DNA of 64,000 nucleotides. Source: Devosia beringensis. Lineage in GTDB: Bacteria; Pseudomonadota; Alphaproteobacteria; Rhizobiales; Devosiaceae. The stretch covers positions 2,634,001 to 2,698,000 of the forward strand of contig NZ_CP045422.1 of assembly GCF_014926585.1 (NCBI RefSeq). The letters are read 5' to 3'. Below, one piece after another: positions 18,960 to 27,531 of this stretch. The notes below the pieces were generated by a model. It was not told the DNA's origin and searched no databases. It saw nothing but the letters and a program-made list of their open reading frames with translations. The stretch's first letter is position 1. Each line of letters opens with the position of its first letter. The position numbers and the translations under genes are program-made.

Positions 18960-19406
18960 ATCCCCTCCAACTTATCTGATACCTTTGCTTCCGGCCGGGT
19001 CGCTTGAGCGATCTTTGTGGCCGGATTCCTCCTCAGGTGCCGGCACGATAGCGTCAGTTCCGGCGGACCGCAATCGCCGTAGAACATACGTTATCGTTAA
19101 TATTTGATGGTCGAAAAAAATGCGCAAACACGGCAAAGCTGCTTTACAACGCTTGTCTGATTATCCTAGGTTCTGCGGCGTGGGCTGGGGAGGGCCCTGA
19201 CGGCACGTGCCGTCGCGCAGGAGGACTCCATGCAGATCCAGCAGGCCGGCCACCCAAGGGTGGTTGCGCGGCCATTTTCAATGACTGTATCGGGTTCGGG
19301 CTCACCGGGCATTGCTGTCCATAGCGGACACCGCCATGAGCCAAAGTTCTTTCCCCTGACGACCATCCAAAGCTTCTGAACTCGGAATACACAAGGGAGT
19401 CGAGAC
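18960..19406. other. 447-base divergent regulatory gap, GntR / chvE
   Basis: No gene is seen. Notable signals are a perfect 16-base palindrome GACGGCACGTGCCGTC at 19199-19214 in the presumed chvE leader, a TATCTGATA palindrome near 18972 close to the GntR start, and an inverted ACGATAGCG...CGTTATCGT pair around 19045-19105. No confident -10/-35 pair was found. Confidence 0.6.
19199..19214. promoter_or_regulatory. 16-base perfect palindrome upstream of chvE
   Basis: GACGGCACGTGCCGTC is fully self-complementary and sits about 190 bases upstream of the chvE start. It could be an operator for the divergent GntR protein or a leader hairpin. There is no further evidence. Confidence 0.4.
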
Positions 19407-20480
19407 GTGAAGATTTTCAAGACGCTTGCCACCGTACTGGCAGTCGGCGCCATGGCGCTGACCGCATCTACCGCGGCTTTTGCCCAGGACAAGGGCGCGA
19501 TCGGCATTGCCATGCCAACGCAGTCCTCGCTGCGCTGGATCTCGGACGGCAATGAGCTCAAGGCAGCACTCGAAGCCAAGGGCTATTCGGTCGACCTGCA
19601 GTTCGCAGAAGACGACATCCCGAACCAGCTGGCTCAGGTCGAAAACATGATCACCAAGGGCGTCAAGGCCCTGGTCATCGCTTCGATCGACGGCACCACG
19701 CTGAGCGCTGTGCTGCAGCAGGCTGCTGATGCCGGCATCAAGGTTGTCGCCTATGACCGCCTGATCCGCGACACCGCCAATGTTGACCTCTACACCACGT
19801 TCGACAACTTCCAGGTTGGCGTGCTGCAGGCCAATTCGATCCTCAAGGGTCTGGGCTATCCAGAGAACAAGGGGCCGTTCAACATCGAGCTGTTCGGCGG
19901 TTCGCCAGACGACAACAACGCCTTCTTCTTCTATGATGGCGCCATGAGCGTGTTCCAGCCGCTGATCGATGACGGCACCCTTGTGGTGAAGTCCGGCCAG
20001 ATGGGCATGGACACCGTTGGTACCCTGCGTTGGGACGGTGCCGTTGCACAGGCCCGCATGGACAACATCCTGTCGGCCAACTACTCGGACGGCAGCCGCG
20101 TTGACGCTGTTCTGGCCCCCTATGACGGCCTGAGCCGCGGCATCATCTCGTCGCTGCGCGGCGTTGGTTATGGTTCTGCCGACCTGGCATGGCCCATCAT
20201 CTCCGGCCAGGATGCCGAAGCACCGTCCGTCAAGGCGATCATCGCCGGCGAGCAGTATTCGACCATCTACAAGGACACCCGCGAACTGGCCAAGACCACT
20301 GCCGACCTCGTCGATACGCTGGTTTCGGGCGGCACGCCAGAAGGCCTCGACACCACCACCTATGACAATGGCGTCAAGGTTGTGTCGTCGATCCTGCTGA
20401 CCCCGTACGAAGTCGATGCATCCAACTACCAGGCTCTGGTCGTTGACTCCGGCTACCTGAAGGCCGAAGACCTGATGTAA
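19407..20480 (+). CDS. chvE: ChvE-like multiple-sugar periplasmic binding protein
   Basis: 357 residues from a GTG with a GGGAG eight bases upstream. A signal peptide ends at about residue 26 (TASTAAFA, then [15 protein letters not shown]). The fold is periplasmic-binding-protein type I (LacI-like); [16 protein letters not shown] and [15 protein letters not shown] are close to ChvE of Agrobacterium. ChvE binds aldoses such as glucose, galactose and arabinose, delivers them to the GguAB importer, and in Agrobacterium also signals to VirA and chemoreceptors. Here it is followed by a hairpin and then by the ATPase and permease genes. Confidence 0.92.
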   Translation: MKIFKTLATVLAVGAMALTASTAAFAQDKGAIGIAMPTQSSLRWISDGNELKAALEAKGYSVDLQFAEDDIPNQLAQVENMITKGVKALVIASIDGTTLSAVLQQAADAGIKVVAYDRLIRDTANVDLYTTFDNFQVGVLQANSILKGLGYPENKGPFNIELFGGSPDDNNAFFFYDGAMSVFQPLIDDGTLVVKSGQMGMDTVGTLRWDGAVAQARMDNILSANYSDGSRVDAVLAPYDGLSRGIISSLRGVGYGSADLAWPIISGQDAEAPSVKAIIAGEQYSTIYKDTRELAKTTADLVDTLVSGGTPEGLDTTTYDNGVKVVSSILLTPYEVDASNYQALVVDSGYLKAEDLM

Positions 20481-20498
20481 TCGATACCACGACAGTCT

Positions 20499-20522
20499 GG
20501 GCCCCGCGGCAACGCGGGGCCC
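20499..20522 (+). terminator. Hairpin between chvE and gguA
   Basis: A perfect 10-base stem GGGCCCCGCG with a GCAA tetraloop, then TTTCCC, lies 19 bases after the chvE stop. It is a likely partial terminator or stabiliser giving more binding protein than permease. Confidence 0.75.
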
Positions 20523-20583
20523 TTTCCCGTATCGGAAATCGGCGCTATGCAGCGACGCTCCGGTGCATTGAAGAAAGCAGCCA

Positions 20584-22116
20584 ATGACCAAGACCATTCT
20601 GGAGATGCGCGGCATCACCAAGACGTTTCCCGGCGTCAAGGCACTGTCGGACGTCAATCTGGACGTGCGCGAGGCCGAAATCCACGCCATTGTCGGCGAG
20701 AACGGGGCGGGGAAATCCACCCTGATGAAGGTGCTCAGCGGCGTCTATCCAGACGGCAGCTATGACGGCCAGATCATTTACAAGGGCGAAGAACAGCACT
20801 TCAAGACCATTGCCGACAGCGAGGCCAAGGGCATCGTCATCATCCATCAGGAGCTGGCGCTGGTGCCGCTGCTGTCGATTGCCGAGAACATCTTCCTGGG
20901 CAATGAGCAGGCCCATGGCGGCGTGATCGACTGGGACGAGACGCGCGACGGCGCGCGCAAGCTGCTGGGCATGGTCGGTCTTTCTGAAGACCCCGATACG
21001 CTGGTGACCAATATCGGCCTGGGTAAGCAGCAGCTGGTGGAAATCGCCAAGGCGTTGTCCAAGGAGGTCAAGCTGCTTATCCTGGACGAGCCCACGGCCA
21101 GCCTGTCGGAAAAGGACAGCGCCGCGCTGCTCGACCTGCTGATGGAATTCCGCAGCCAGGGCATTACCTCGATCCTGATCAGCCACAAGCTCAACGAAAT
21201 TTCCAAGGTCGCCGACCGGATCACCGTGATCCGCGACGGGCGCACCATCGAGACCATGAACAAGGACCAGATCAGCGAAGACCGCATCATCACCTCGATG
21301 GTCGGGCGTTCGCTGGAGGATCGCTATCCGGCCCGCGTGCCGCAGATCGGCGAGACGGTGTTCGAGGTCCGCAACTGGAACGTGTTTCATCCCCAGCACC
21401 GCGACCGCCAGATCATCCGCAATATCGACCTCAATGTCCGCAAGGGTGAAGTGGTGGGCATTGCCGGGCTGATGGGCTCGGGACGCACCGAATTTGCCAT
21501 GAGCGTGTTTGGCAAGTCCTATGGGCAGAAGATCAGCGGCGAGGTGTTCCTGCACGGCAACAAGGTCGACGTATCGACCGTGGAGCGGGCCGTTGCCCGG
21601 GGCATTGCCTATGCCACCGAAGACCGCAAGAGCTATGGCCTCAACCTGATCGACCACATCAAGCACAATACCACGATTGCCAATCTCAAGGGCATTTCGC
21701 GGTTCGGGGTGATCGATGACATGGCCGAGATGGACGTGGCCAACGAATACCGCAAGAAGACCAATATCCGCTCGTCGAGCGTCTACCAGATCACCGGCAA
21801 TCTGAGCGGCGGCAATCAGCAGAAGGTGGTGCTCAGCAAGTGGCTGTTCGCCAATCCGGACGTGCTGATCCTGGACGAGCCGACGCGCGGCATCGATGTC
21901 GGCGCGAAATATGAAATCTACACCATCATCAATGCGCTGGCGGCGCAGGGCAAGGCCGTGCTGGTGATCTCCTCGGAGATGCCCGAACTGCTTGGCATCA
22001 CCGACCGGCTTTATGTAATGAACGAGGGCCAGATCGTGGGTGAAATGCCGACGGCCGACGCCAGCCAGGAAAAAATTATGCGTGCGATTGTTCGTGCGGA
22101 AGGGAAGGCATCATGA
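20584..22116 (+). CDS. gguA: Sugar ABC transporter ATP-binding protein (GguA/MmsA type)
   Basis: A 510-residue protein with two tandem ABC domains. The first has Walker [10 protein letters not shown] and Walker [12 protein letters not shown]. The second has a degenerate Walker A ([10 protein letters not shown]), signature [14 protein letters not shown] and Walker [13 protein letters not shown]. This duplicated form is typical of the RbsA/MglA/XylG carbohydrate-uptake class-2 ATPases. The start follows a weak ribosome site. Its stop overlaps the gguB start by four bases (ATGA). Confidence 0.93.
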   Translation: MTKTILEMRGITKTFPGVKALSDVNLDVREAEIHAIVGENGAGKSTLMKVLSGVYPDGSYDGQIIYKGEEQHFKTIADSEAKGIVIIHQELALVPLLSIAENIFLGNEQAHGGVIDWDETRDGARKLLGMVGLSEDPDTLVTNIGLGKQQLVEIAKALSKEVKLLILDEPTASLSEKDSAALLDLLMEFRSQGITSILISHKLNEISKVADRITVIRDGRTIETMNKDQISEDRIITSMVGRSLEDRYPARVPQIGETVFEVRNWNVFHPQHRDRQIIRNIDLNVRKGEVVGIAGLMGSGRTEFAMSVFGKSYGQKISGEVFLHGNKVDVSTVERAVARGIAYATEDRKSYGLNLIDHIKHNTTIANLKGISRFGVIDDMAEMDVANEYRKKTNIRSSSVYQITGNLSGGNQQKVVLSKWLFANPDVLILDEPTRGIDVGAKYEIYTIINALAAQGKAVLVISSEMPELLGITDRLYVMNEGQIVGEMPTADASQEKIMRAIVRAEGKAS

Positions 22117-23432
22117 CCACCGAAACGGCGCCAGCGGGCGTCACTCCGACCACCGAGCAGGCGACCAATCAGCAGCTGACCGTGTGGGGGGCGCTCAAGT
22201 CCAACATGCGCGATTATGGTCTGCTCGCCGCGCTGATCCTGATCATGCTGTTCTTCCAGTATTTCACCAATGGCGTGCTGTTCAAGCCGGTTAACCTGAC
22301 CAATATCATCCTGCAAAACAGCTATATCATCGTGATGGCGCTGGGCATGCTGCTGGTCATCGTGGCCGGCCATATCGACCTGTCGGTGGGTTCGGTATCC
22401 GGCTTTATCGGCGCGCTGGCGGCCATGCTCATGGTGGGCTGGCGCTTTCCGCCTGAGCTGGCCTTCCTGGCCAATCCCTTCGTGGCCGGCGCCATCTGCA
22501 TCGTGATCGGCGCGGCCATCGGGGCGGCGCAGGGCTATCTGATCGCCTATTACCAGATCCCGGCCTTTATCGTGACGCTGGCCGGCATGCTGATCTTCAA
22601 GGGCCTGTCGCTGGCGATCCTGGCTGGCAAGTCGGTGGGCCCGTTCCCCGCCGAGTTCCAGCTGCTCTCGGCCGGCTTTATCCCCGACCTGATCGGGCAA
22701 ACCGTGCTGGTGCCGGCGATTGTTGCCGTTCCCGCCAGTGACGGCGTGGCGGCGATCGCTGCGGTGCCAGCCCTGACGCTGCATACCACCAGCATGGTGG
22801 TGGGCGTGGCTGCCGTCGTGGTGATGATCGTGATGGCTATCCTGGGTCGGCGTCGCCGCCAGGCCCGTGGCTATGAGAGCGAGCCCTATGCCCTGTTCGT
22901 CGCCAAGAACCTGGTGATTGCCGCGCTGGTGCTGTTCTTCACCTATATGCTGGCCTCCTATCGCGGCCTGCCCAATGTGCTGGTGGTGATGGCCGTGCTG
23001 ATCGCGGTGTTCGTGTTCGTCACCAAGCGGATGACCTTTGGCCGCCGGATCTATGCGCTGGGCGGCAATCTCAAGGCGGCGTCGCTGTCGGGCATCAAGA
23101 CCGAACGGATGACGTTCTATGTGTTTGCCATCATGGGTGCGCTGGCGGCTCTCGCTGGCATGATCTATGCGGCTCGCCTCAATTCGGCGACGCCGAAAGC
23201 AGGTCAGGGCCTCGAGCTCGACGTGATCGCGGCCGTGTTCATCGGCGGTGCCTCGGCACTGGGCGGCGTTGGTGCCGTGGCCGGCGCGGTGATCGGCGCC
23301 TTCATCATGGGCGTGATGAACAACGGCATGTCGATCATGGGCGTCAATATCGACTGGCAGCAGATGATCAAGGGCGTGGTGCTGCTGGCGGCCGTGTTCT
23401 TCGATCTCTACAACAAGAAGCGCGCCGGCTGA
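22113..23432 (+). CDS. gguB: Sugar ABC transporter permease (GguB/MmsB type)
   Basis: A 439-residue polytopic membrane protein of the RbsC/XylH/MmsB family, with about ten to twelve helices. [27 protein letters not shown] and [28 protein letters not shown] are family hallmarks. It is longer than RbsC because of an extra region around residues 200-260 (includes [17 protein letters not shown]), as in XylH-type permeases. It pairs with GguA to import sugars delivered by ChvE. Confidence 0.92.
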   Translation: MTTETAPAGVTPTTEQATNQQLTVWGALKSNMRDYGLLAALILIMLFFQYFTNGVLFKPVNLTNIILQNSYIIVMALGMLLVIVAGHIDLSVGSVSGFIGALAAMLMVGWRFPPELAFLANPFVAGAICIVIGAAIGAAQGYLIAYYQIPAFIVTLAGMLIFKGLSLAILAGKSVGPFPAEFQLLSAGFIPDLIGQTVLVPAIVAVPASDGVAAIAAVPALTLHTTSMVVGVAAVVVMIVMAILGRRRRQARGYESEPYALFVAKNLVIAALVLFFTYMLASYRGLPNVLVVMAVLIAVFVFVTKRMTFGRRIYALGGNLKAASLSGIKTERMTFYVFAIMGALAALAGMIYAARLNSATPKAGQGLELDVIAAVFIGGASALGGVGAVAGAVIGAFIMGVMNNGMSIMGVNIDWQQMIKGVVLLAAVFFDLYNKKRAG

Positions 23433-23457
23433 TCTGCCGCTGCAGCGTCGTCAAAGC

Positions 23458-23488
23458 AAAGGCCGCCGGACTATCCGGCGGCCTTTTT
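23458..23488. terminator. Bidirectional rho-independent terminator
   Basis: A stem AAAGGCCGCCGG with loop ACTA is flanked by a T-run on the plus strand and the complementary A-run. It lies between convergent gguB and the NmrA-like gene. Confidence 0.88.
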
Positions 23489-23562
23489 GTTTGTTGCCTA
23501 ATGTCGACCGGGGCATGGACCCGTCGCCTTGGGATGGCTGCGCGCCGATAGATGGCAGCGCC

Positions 23563-24396
23563 CTAGGGCGTCCATACCGGCGCGTTGCAGGACACGAAGT
23601 CAGCAAAGGAAGCGGGGCGGCGACCGGTCATGCTGAGCACACTGTCGGTGATGCGGTCTTCGACTCCGCCAGCGATGGCGGTGTCCATGGCGGCCAGCGA
23701 TGGCGCGAAGGCTGCGGGAACGCCATAGGAGACAAAGCGATCGGACAGCTTTGCCTCGGTCAGACGATGGTGCCGGACAGGCCTGCCGGTCTGCTTGCCC
23801 AGAAGGCGGGCGACCTCGTCATAAGAGAGCGTCTCCGGCCCGGTCAGGACCAGATCGCCGCTGGCGAGGTCGGTAGCGGTAAGACCGGCCACGGCCACTG
23901 CCGCGATATCCTCGGCGTCGATGAAGCCGATGCGGCCGTCCCGGGTGGCCGAATAGATGGCATTGTCGGACAGGATGGTGGGCAGGTGCTGCTGTTCGGA
24001 AAAGTTCTGCATGAACCAGCTGGGACGCAGTACCAGCCAGGACGGCGCGTGCTGGCGCAGCCAGGCATGGACCTGGCCCATCAGCGGTCCGCCTTCCTCG
24101 AGCGATGAGGCGCTGAGCAAGACGAAGCGGGTCACGCCGCGTTCAAGCGCCAGTTCCAGAAAGGGTCGCATGATGGCAAGGGGATCGACCACCCCGGGCG
24201 GGGCCACCAGATAGACCGCGCCGATGCCATCGAGGGCTGTCGCATGGGTCCGCGGGTCGGTCCAGTCGAAGGCTACGCTGTGCGGGCTTGTGGCGGAACG
24301 CATGGCCAGGCGCGGCTGGAGCGCGCGGGCCTGCAACTGTTCGACGAGGCGCCGACCCGTCTTGCCGGTGGCGCCGGTCACCAGAATGGTGCTCAT
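23563..24396 (-). CDS. NmrA-like NAD(P)-binding protein
   Basis: A 277-residue atypical short-chain dehydrogenase. The N-terminal Rossmann motif ILVTGATGKTGRRLVEQL is intact, followed by AVYLVAPPGVVDP and RFVLLSASSLEEGG. The canonical YxxxK of SDRs is replaced as in NmrA/HSCARG-type proteins (LRPSWFMQNFSE). It is probably an NAD(P)H-sensing or quinone-reductase-like protein. Its ATG overlaps the stop of the SnoaL-like gene (ATGA), so the two are co-translated under the divergent TetR regulator. Confidence 0.82.
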   Translation of the reverse strand: MSTILVTGATGKTGRRLVEQLQARALQPRLAMRSATSPHSVAFDWTDPRTHATALDGIGAVYLVAPPGVVDPLAIMRPFLELALERGVTRFVLLSASSLEEGGPLMGQVHAWLRQHAPSWLVLRPSWFMQNFSEQQHLPTILSDNAIYSATRDGRIGFIDAEDIAAVAVAGLTATDLASGDLVLTGPETLSYDEVARLLGKQTGRPVRHHRLTEAKLSDRFVSYGVPAAFAPSLAAMDTAIAGGVEDRITDSVLSMTGRRPASFADFVSCNAPVWTP

Positions 24397-24854
24397 GAGG
24401 ACCGTCCCGGCAAGGCCGCAATGGGATCGCTGGCGCCCAGGGCGGCCATCACCACGAGCGGGTTCCAGTAGTCGAGATAGGTGGCGATGCGACCCTGCTC
24501 GAGCGTGATCACCGAGATATAGCGCTGCCGATAGGGCAGGCCGGTGGCCGCGCCCCGGCCGGTGCAGGCAAATTGCAGGATGAAGGTGCCGGGGGTCTGG
24601 CTGGCATGGACGACAAGATCGCTAAAGCTGTCGATCTCCAGCAGGCCCGACAGGCTTGCCAGATGCTGTCGCACAGCCGCGCGGCCAACGAGCCGCAGGG
24701 GTTGATCGGCCGTGGCAAAGGGGAATTCCATCACGCCATCTTCGGCCATCATGTCGACGAAGCCGGTGGCGCCTGGGTCGAGATGGTCGCCCAAGGCGGT
24801 GCGCAGAAGCGCGGCAAAGCCGGGGATGGTGTCTGGACTTGTCGGGTTTTTCAT
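24393..24854 (-). CDS. SnoaL/NTF2-like protein
   Basis: About 153 residues from the ATG at 24854; a GTG nine bases upstream is an alternative. It has a cone-shaped alpha+beta fold pattern typical of the SnoaL-like/NTF2 superfamily: an N-terminal helix with FAALLRTALGDHLDPGATGFVDMMAEDGVMEFPFA, then strands with RQRYISVITLEQGRIATYLDYWNPLV. Such proteins may be isomerases, hydratases or simple ligand binders, so no reaction can be assigned. First gene of a two-gene unit with the NmrA-like protein, separated by 58 bases from the divergent TetR gene with an operator between. Confidence 0.75.
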   Translation of the reverse strand: MKNPTSPDTIPGFAALLRTALGDHLDPGATGFVDMMAEDGVMEFPFATADQPLRLVGRAAVRQHLASLSGLLEIDSFSDLVVHASQTPGTFILQFACTGRGAATGLPYRQRYISVITLEQGRIATYLDYWNPLVVMAALGASDPIAALPGRSS

Positions 24855-24872
24855 CGGATACACTCATTTTGG

Positions 24873-24892
24873 ACGGAACGGTAGTGTTCCGT
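24873..24892. promoter_or_regulatory. Probable TetR operator
   Basis: ACGGAAC and GTTCCGT, seven-base inverted arms six bases apart, are centred in the 58-base gap between the divergent TetR and SnoaL-like genes. A further GTTCCGT half-site occurs just inside the TetR coding start at about 24926. Confidence 0.7.
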
Positions 24893-24912
24893 TGATATGT
24901 AGGTCGGTGTGG

Positions 24913-25560
24913 ATGATACGCAAGCGTTCCGTCGAAAATAGTGATGCCAAGCCGCGCCGGGTCGCCACGGGGGCCGCCATCATGCAGCCTGCCGTCACCG
25001 ATGCGCTGACACGGGCGCTGTTCGAGGACTGGGCCGAGCATGGGTATGTCGGCATCAGCCTCGAGCGGGTGGCCCAGCGTGCCGGGGTGGGCAAGGCGGC
25101 GCTCTATCGGCGCTGGCCGTCCAAGCTGGCCATGGTCAGCGAACGGCTCAACCATGTCGGCATCGACCTGGCGTCGCTGGAGGACACGGGCACGCTGGAA
25201 GGCGATACCAGGGCCATGCTGCTGCAGTTGCGGCGGGTGCTGCGCCACCGCCTGGTGCGGCGTATCCTGCCGGACCTGCATGCCGAAATGCAGCGCAATC
25301 CGGCCCTGGCCGCCGATGTGCGCGGCCGGGTGCAGGTGGAGCGCCGTGGCCGCGCCGCCAGCGTGGTGCAGCGGGCCATCGAGCGCGGTGAGCTGAAGGC
25401 CACGACCGACGTGGCTCTCTTTAACGATGCCGCGGGGGGGATGCTCTACTGGCGCGTCATCATCACGCGCGAAACGGCCGATCGCGCCTATATTGAGGGG
25501 CTGGTGCAGTTCATTCTGGGCGGGCTTTCGCCCGAGCAAACAGGAAGGCCGCCGGGATGA
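24913..25560 (+). CDS. TetR/AcrR-family regulator
   Basis: 215 residues from the ATG at 24913; the frame is open upstream but that part lies opposite the divergent gene. The helix-turn-helix (about 37-66) reads GISLERVAQRAGVGKAALYRRWPSKLAMV, a standard TetR DNA-binding motif. The C-terminal ligand domain ends SPEQTGRPPG. It is divergent from the SnoaL/NmrA pair with a palindrome between, so it is probably their repressor and an autorepressor. The inducer is unknown. Confidence 0.87.
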   Translation: MIRKRSVENSDAKPRRVATGAAIMQPAVTDALTRALFEDWAEHGYVGISLERVAQRAGVGKAALYRRWPSKLAMVSERLNHVGIDLASLEDTGTLEGDTRAMLLQLRRVLRHRLVRRILPDLHAEMQRNPALAADVRGRVQVERRGRAASVVQRAIERGELKATTDVALFNDAAGGMLYWRVIITRETADRAYIEGLVQFILGGLSPEQTGRPPG

Positions 25561-25572
25561 ACCGGCGGCCTT
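25545..25572. terminator. Terminator hairpin, TetR / Old Yellow Enzyme
   Basis: AAGGCCGCCGG and CCGGCGGCCTT flank a six-base loop, and the structure overlaps the TetR stop codon between convergent genes. Confidence 0.75.
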
Positions 25573-25651
25573 CTGGGTTTTAGTCGATGCAGTCTCGTTC
25601 ACCCGGCGGATGGCTTGACCATAATGCCGGGGAAGGGCGCCGCCGGTGCGA

Positions 25652-26731
25652 TCAGGCTGCGGTGGGGTAGTCGGTATAGCCCTCGGCGCCGCCGCCATAA
25701 AGCGTGGCCGGGTTCAGCTCGGCCAGGGGGGCGCCGGACTGCAGGCGCGCCACCAGATCGGGATTGGCGATGAAAGGGCGACCGAAGGCGAAGAGGTCGG
25801 CCTTGCCCGCAGCCAGACGCTCGTTGGCCAGCGCCAGATCATAGTTGTTATTGGCGATATAGGTGCGGCTGAAGGCCTGGCGCAGCGCGTCAAAGTCGAA
25901 GGGGGCCACATCGCGCGGGCCGCCGGTGGCGCCCTCGATGACGTGGATATAGGCGAGGCCCAGCTTTTCCAGTTCGGCCACGATATAGTTGAACTGGGTC
26001 TGCGGATCGCTGCAGGTGATGCCATTGGCCGGGGTGGTTGGCGACAGGCGGATGCCGGTGCGGCCGGCGCCGACTTCGGCGATGACGGCGGCAGTGACTT
26101 CGAGCATCAGGCGGGCGCGGTTCTCAACAGAGCCACCATAGGCGTCGGTGCGGATATTGGCGCCGTCCTTGGCGAACTGGTCGAGCAGATAACCATTGGC
26201 GCCGTGCACTTCGACGCCGTCGAACCCGGCTGCGATGGCATTGGCTGCCGCCTTGCGGAAGTCGGCGACAATGCCGGGCAGCTCATCGAGCGCCAAGGCG
26301 CGGGGCGTGGACGTGTCAAAGAAGCCGCCATTGACGAAGGTCTTGGCTTCGGCGCGGATTGCCGATGGGGCGACGGGCGCGCCGCCCTCAGGCTGCAGGT
26401 CGACATGGGAGACACGGCCCACATGCCAGAGCTGGAGCACGATCTTGCCGCCGGCCTGATGCACGGCATCGGTGACGGTGCGCCAGCCGGCGACCTGCTC
26501 GGGGGTATAGATGCCGGGGGTGTCCTGGTAACCCTGGCCCTGCTGGGAAATCTGGGTGGCCTCGGCGATCACCAGGCCGGCGGAGGCGCGCTGGGCATAA
26601 TATTGGGCGGCGAAGGGGCCGGGAACAAAGCCGGCAGCTGCCCGGTTTCGGGTCAGCGGCGCCATGACGATACGGTTGGCCAGGCTGATGTCGCCCACGG
26701 TATAGGGGGTGAACAGGGTCGTGTTGGACAT
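25652..26731 (-). CDS. Old Yellow Enzyme family alkene reductase
   Basis: A 359-residue FMN protein of the NemA/XenA-like OYE class. TIM-barrel start FTPYTVGDISLANRIVMAPLTR; active-site HGANGYLLDQF (His-x-x-Asn for substrate binding); NIRTDAYGGSVENRARLMLEV; FMN phosphate region FAFGRPFIANPDL. It reduces activated C=C bonds of enals, maleimides or nitro compounds using NAD(P)H in the cytoplasm. It stands alone between two near-identical terminator hairpins. A possible -35/-10 pair and a hairpin lie about 175 bases upstream. Confidence 0.92.
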   Translation of the reverse strand: MSNTTLFTPYTVGDISLANRIVMAPLTRNRAAAGFVPGPFAAQYYAQRASAGLVIAEATQISQQGQGYQDTPGIYTPEQVAGWRTVTDAVHQAGGKIVLQLWHVGRVSHVDLQPEGGAPVAPSAIRAEAKTFVNGGFFDTSTPRALALDELPGIVADFRKAAANAIAAGFDGVEVHGANGYLLDQFAKDGANIRTDAYGGSVENRARLMLEVTAAVIAEVGAGRTGIRLSPTTPANGITCSDPQTQFNYIVAELEKLGLAYIHVIEGATGGPRDVAPFDFDALRQAFSRTYIANNNYDLALANERLAAGKADLFAFGRPFIANPDLVARLQSGAPLAELNPATLYGGGAEGYTDYPTAA

Positions 26732-27039
26732 GGTGGTCTTTCAAAAAGGTCAGGATCAGGCACGTGAACGGCGAGCAGGCGCGCGGGGAGCGCGCCCTTG
26801 TGGCGTCGGCATGGCCGAAGCCGTGGCTTGCGCCATGGACGGGAACAAAGTGTAGCGATTGTTGTGATGACGGACAGCGCACCGGCAAGCGCCGGTTCGC
26901 TGATGCATATATGATGCTGCCAAATCAAACATCAAGGACACGGCCGGAGTGTGCCGGCCTTGTCCGCGCGAAAAGCCAAGGCCGCCGGAGTGAACCGACG
27001 GCCTTTTTCTTTGCGTATTGCTGCGCAGGCGCAGGTCGG
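26732..27039. other. 308-base gap, OYE promoter region and cheW 3' region
   Basis: No gene is seen. It holds a terminator hairpin at 26978-27008, a palindrome ACCGGCAAGCGCCGGT at 26881-26896, and on the minus strand a weak TTGATG...TATATG pair (26935-26906) that could drive the OYE gene. Confidence 0.5.
26978..27008. terminator. Terminator hairpin after cheW
   Basis: AAGGCCGCCGG and CCGACGGCCTT arms with loop AGTGAA. It is almost the same sequence as the hairpin at 25545-25572. Five T residues follow on the plus strand. Confidence 0.7.
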
Positions 27040-27531
27040 CTAGTTGCCCGGATAAGAGGGGAACATGGCGGCCAGGTTGAGGATGGCGATGAGGCGGTCC
27101 TCGTTCTTGAACATGCCTGACACCATGGCATTGGCGCGATCGCCGCCCGAAAGCGGCACGGGCCGGAGGTCCTCGGGCTGGGCAAAGATGATGTCGGAAA
27201 CGGTATCGACCAGAAGGCCCACATCCTGGTTTTGCAGCGACACCACCAGCACGACCTGGCCGGTATTAATCTCGCTGCCATAGCCGCCGAGCATCACGGC
27301 CAGATCATAGACTTGGACGACCGAGCCGCGGATATCGAGCACGCCCTTGGCGCCATGCGGCTGGTCCGGCAGTGCGGTGGTTGGCGACCAGGAGCGGATC
27401 TCGCGCACGGACATGATGTCGATGCCGAAGGCCCGGTCGCTGCAGGTGAAGGTGACAAACTGATCGAGCGTGCGGACCTCTACGGGGACCTCTGCCGTCA
27501 TCCGGCCGTCGTGGAAGGAGACAGAAGCCAT
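27040..27531 (-). CDS. cheW: Chemotaxis coupling protein CheW
   Basis: 163 residues from the ATG at 27531, which overlaps the receptor stop codon by one base (TGATG) and follows a GGAG. The CheW double beta-barrel pattern is clear: FVTFTCSDRAFGIDIMSVREI, GVLDIRGSVVQVYDLAVMLG, VVLVVSLQNQDVGLLVDTVSDI. It links chemoreceptors to CheA. Translational coupling to the adjacent receptor suggests a dedicated pair; no cheA, cheY, cheR or cheB is in the window, so it must feed a chemotaxis system encoded elsewhere. Confidence 0.93.
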   Translation of the reverse strand: MASVSFHDGRMTAEVPVEVRTLDQFVTFTCSDRAFGIDIMSVREIRSWSPTTALPDQPHGAKGVLDIRGSVVQVYDLAVMLGGYGSEINTGQVVLVVSLQNQDVGLLVDTVSDIIFAQPEDLRPVPLSGGDRANAMVSGMFKNEDRLIAILNLAAMFPSYPGN

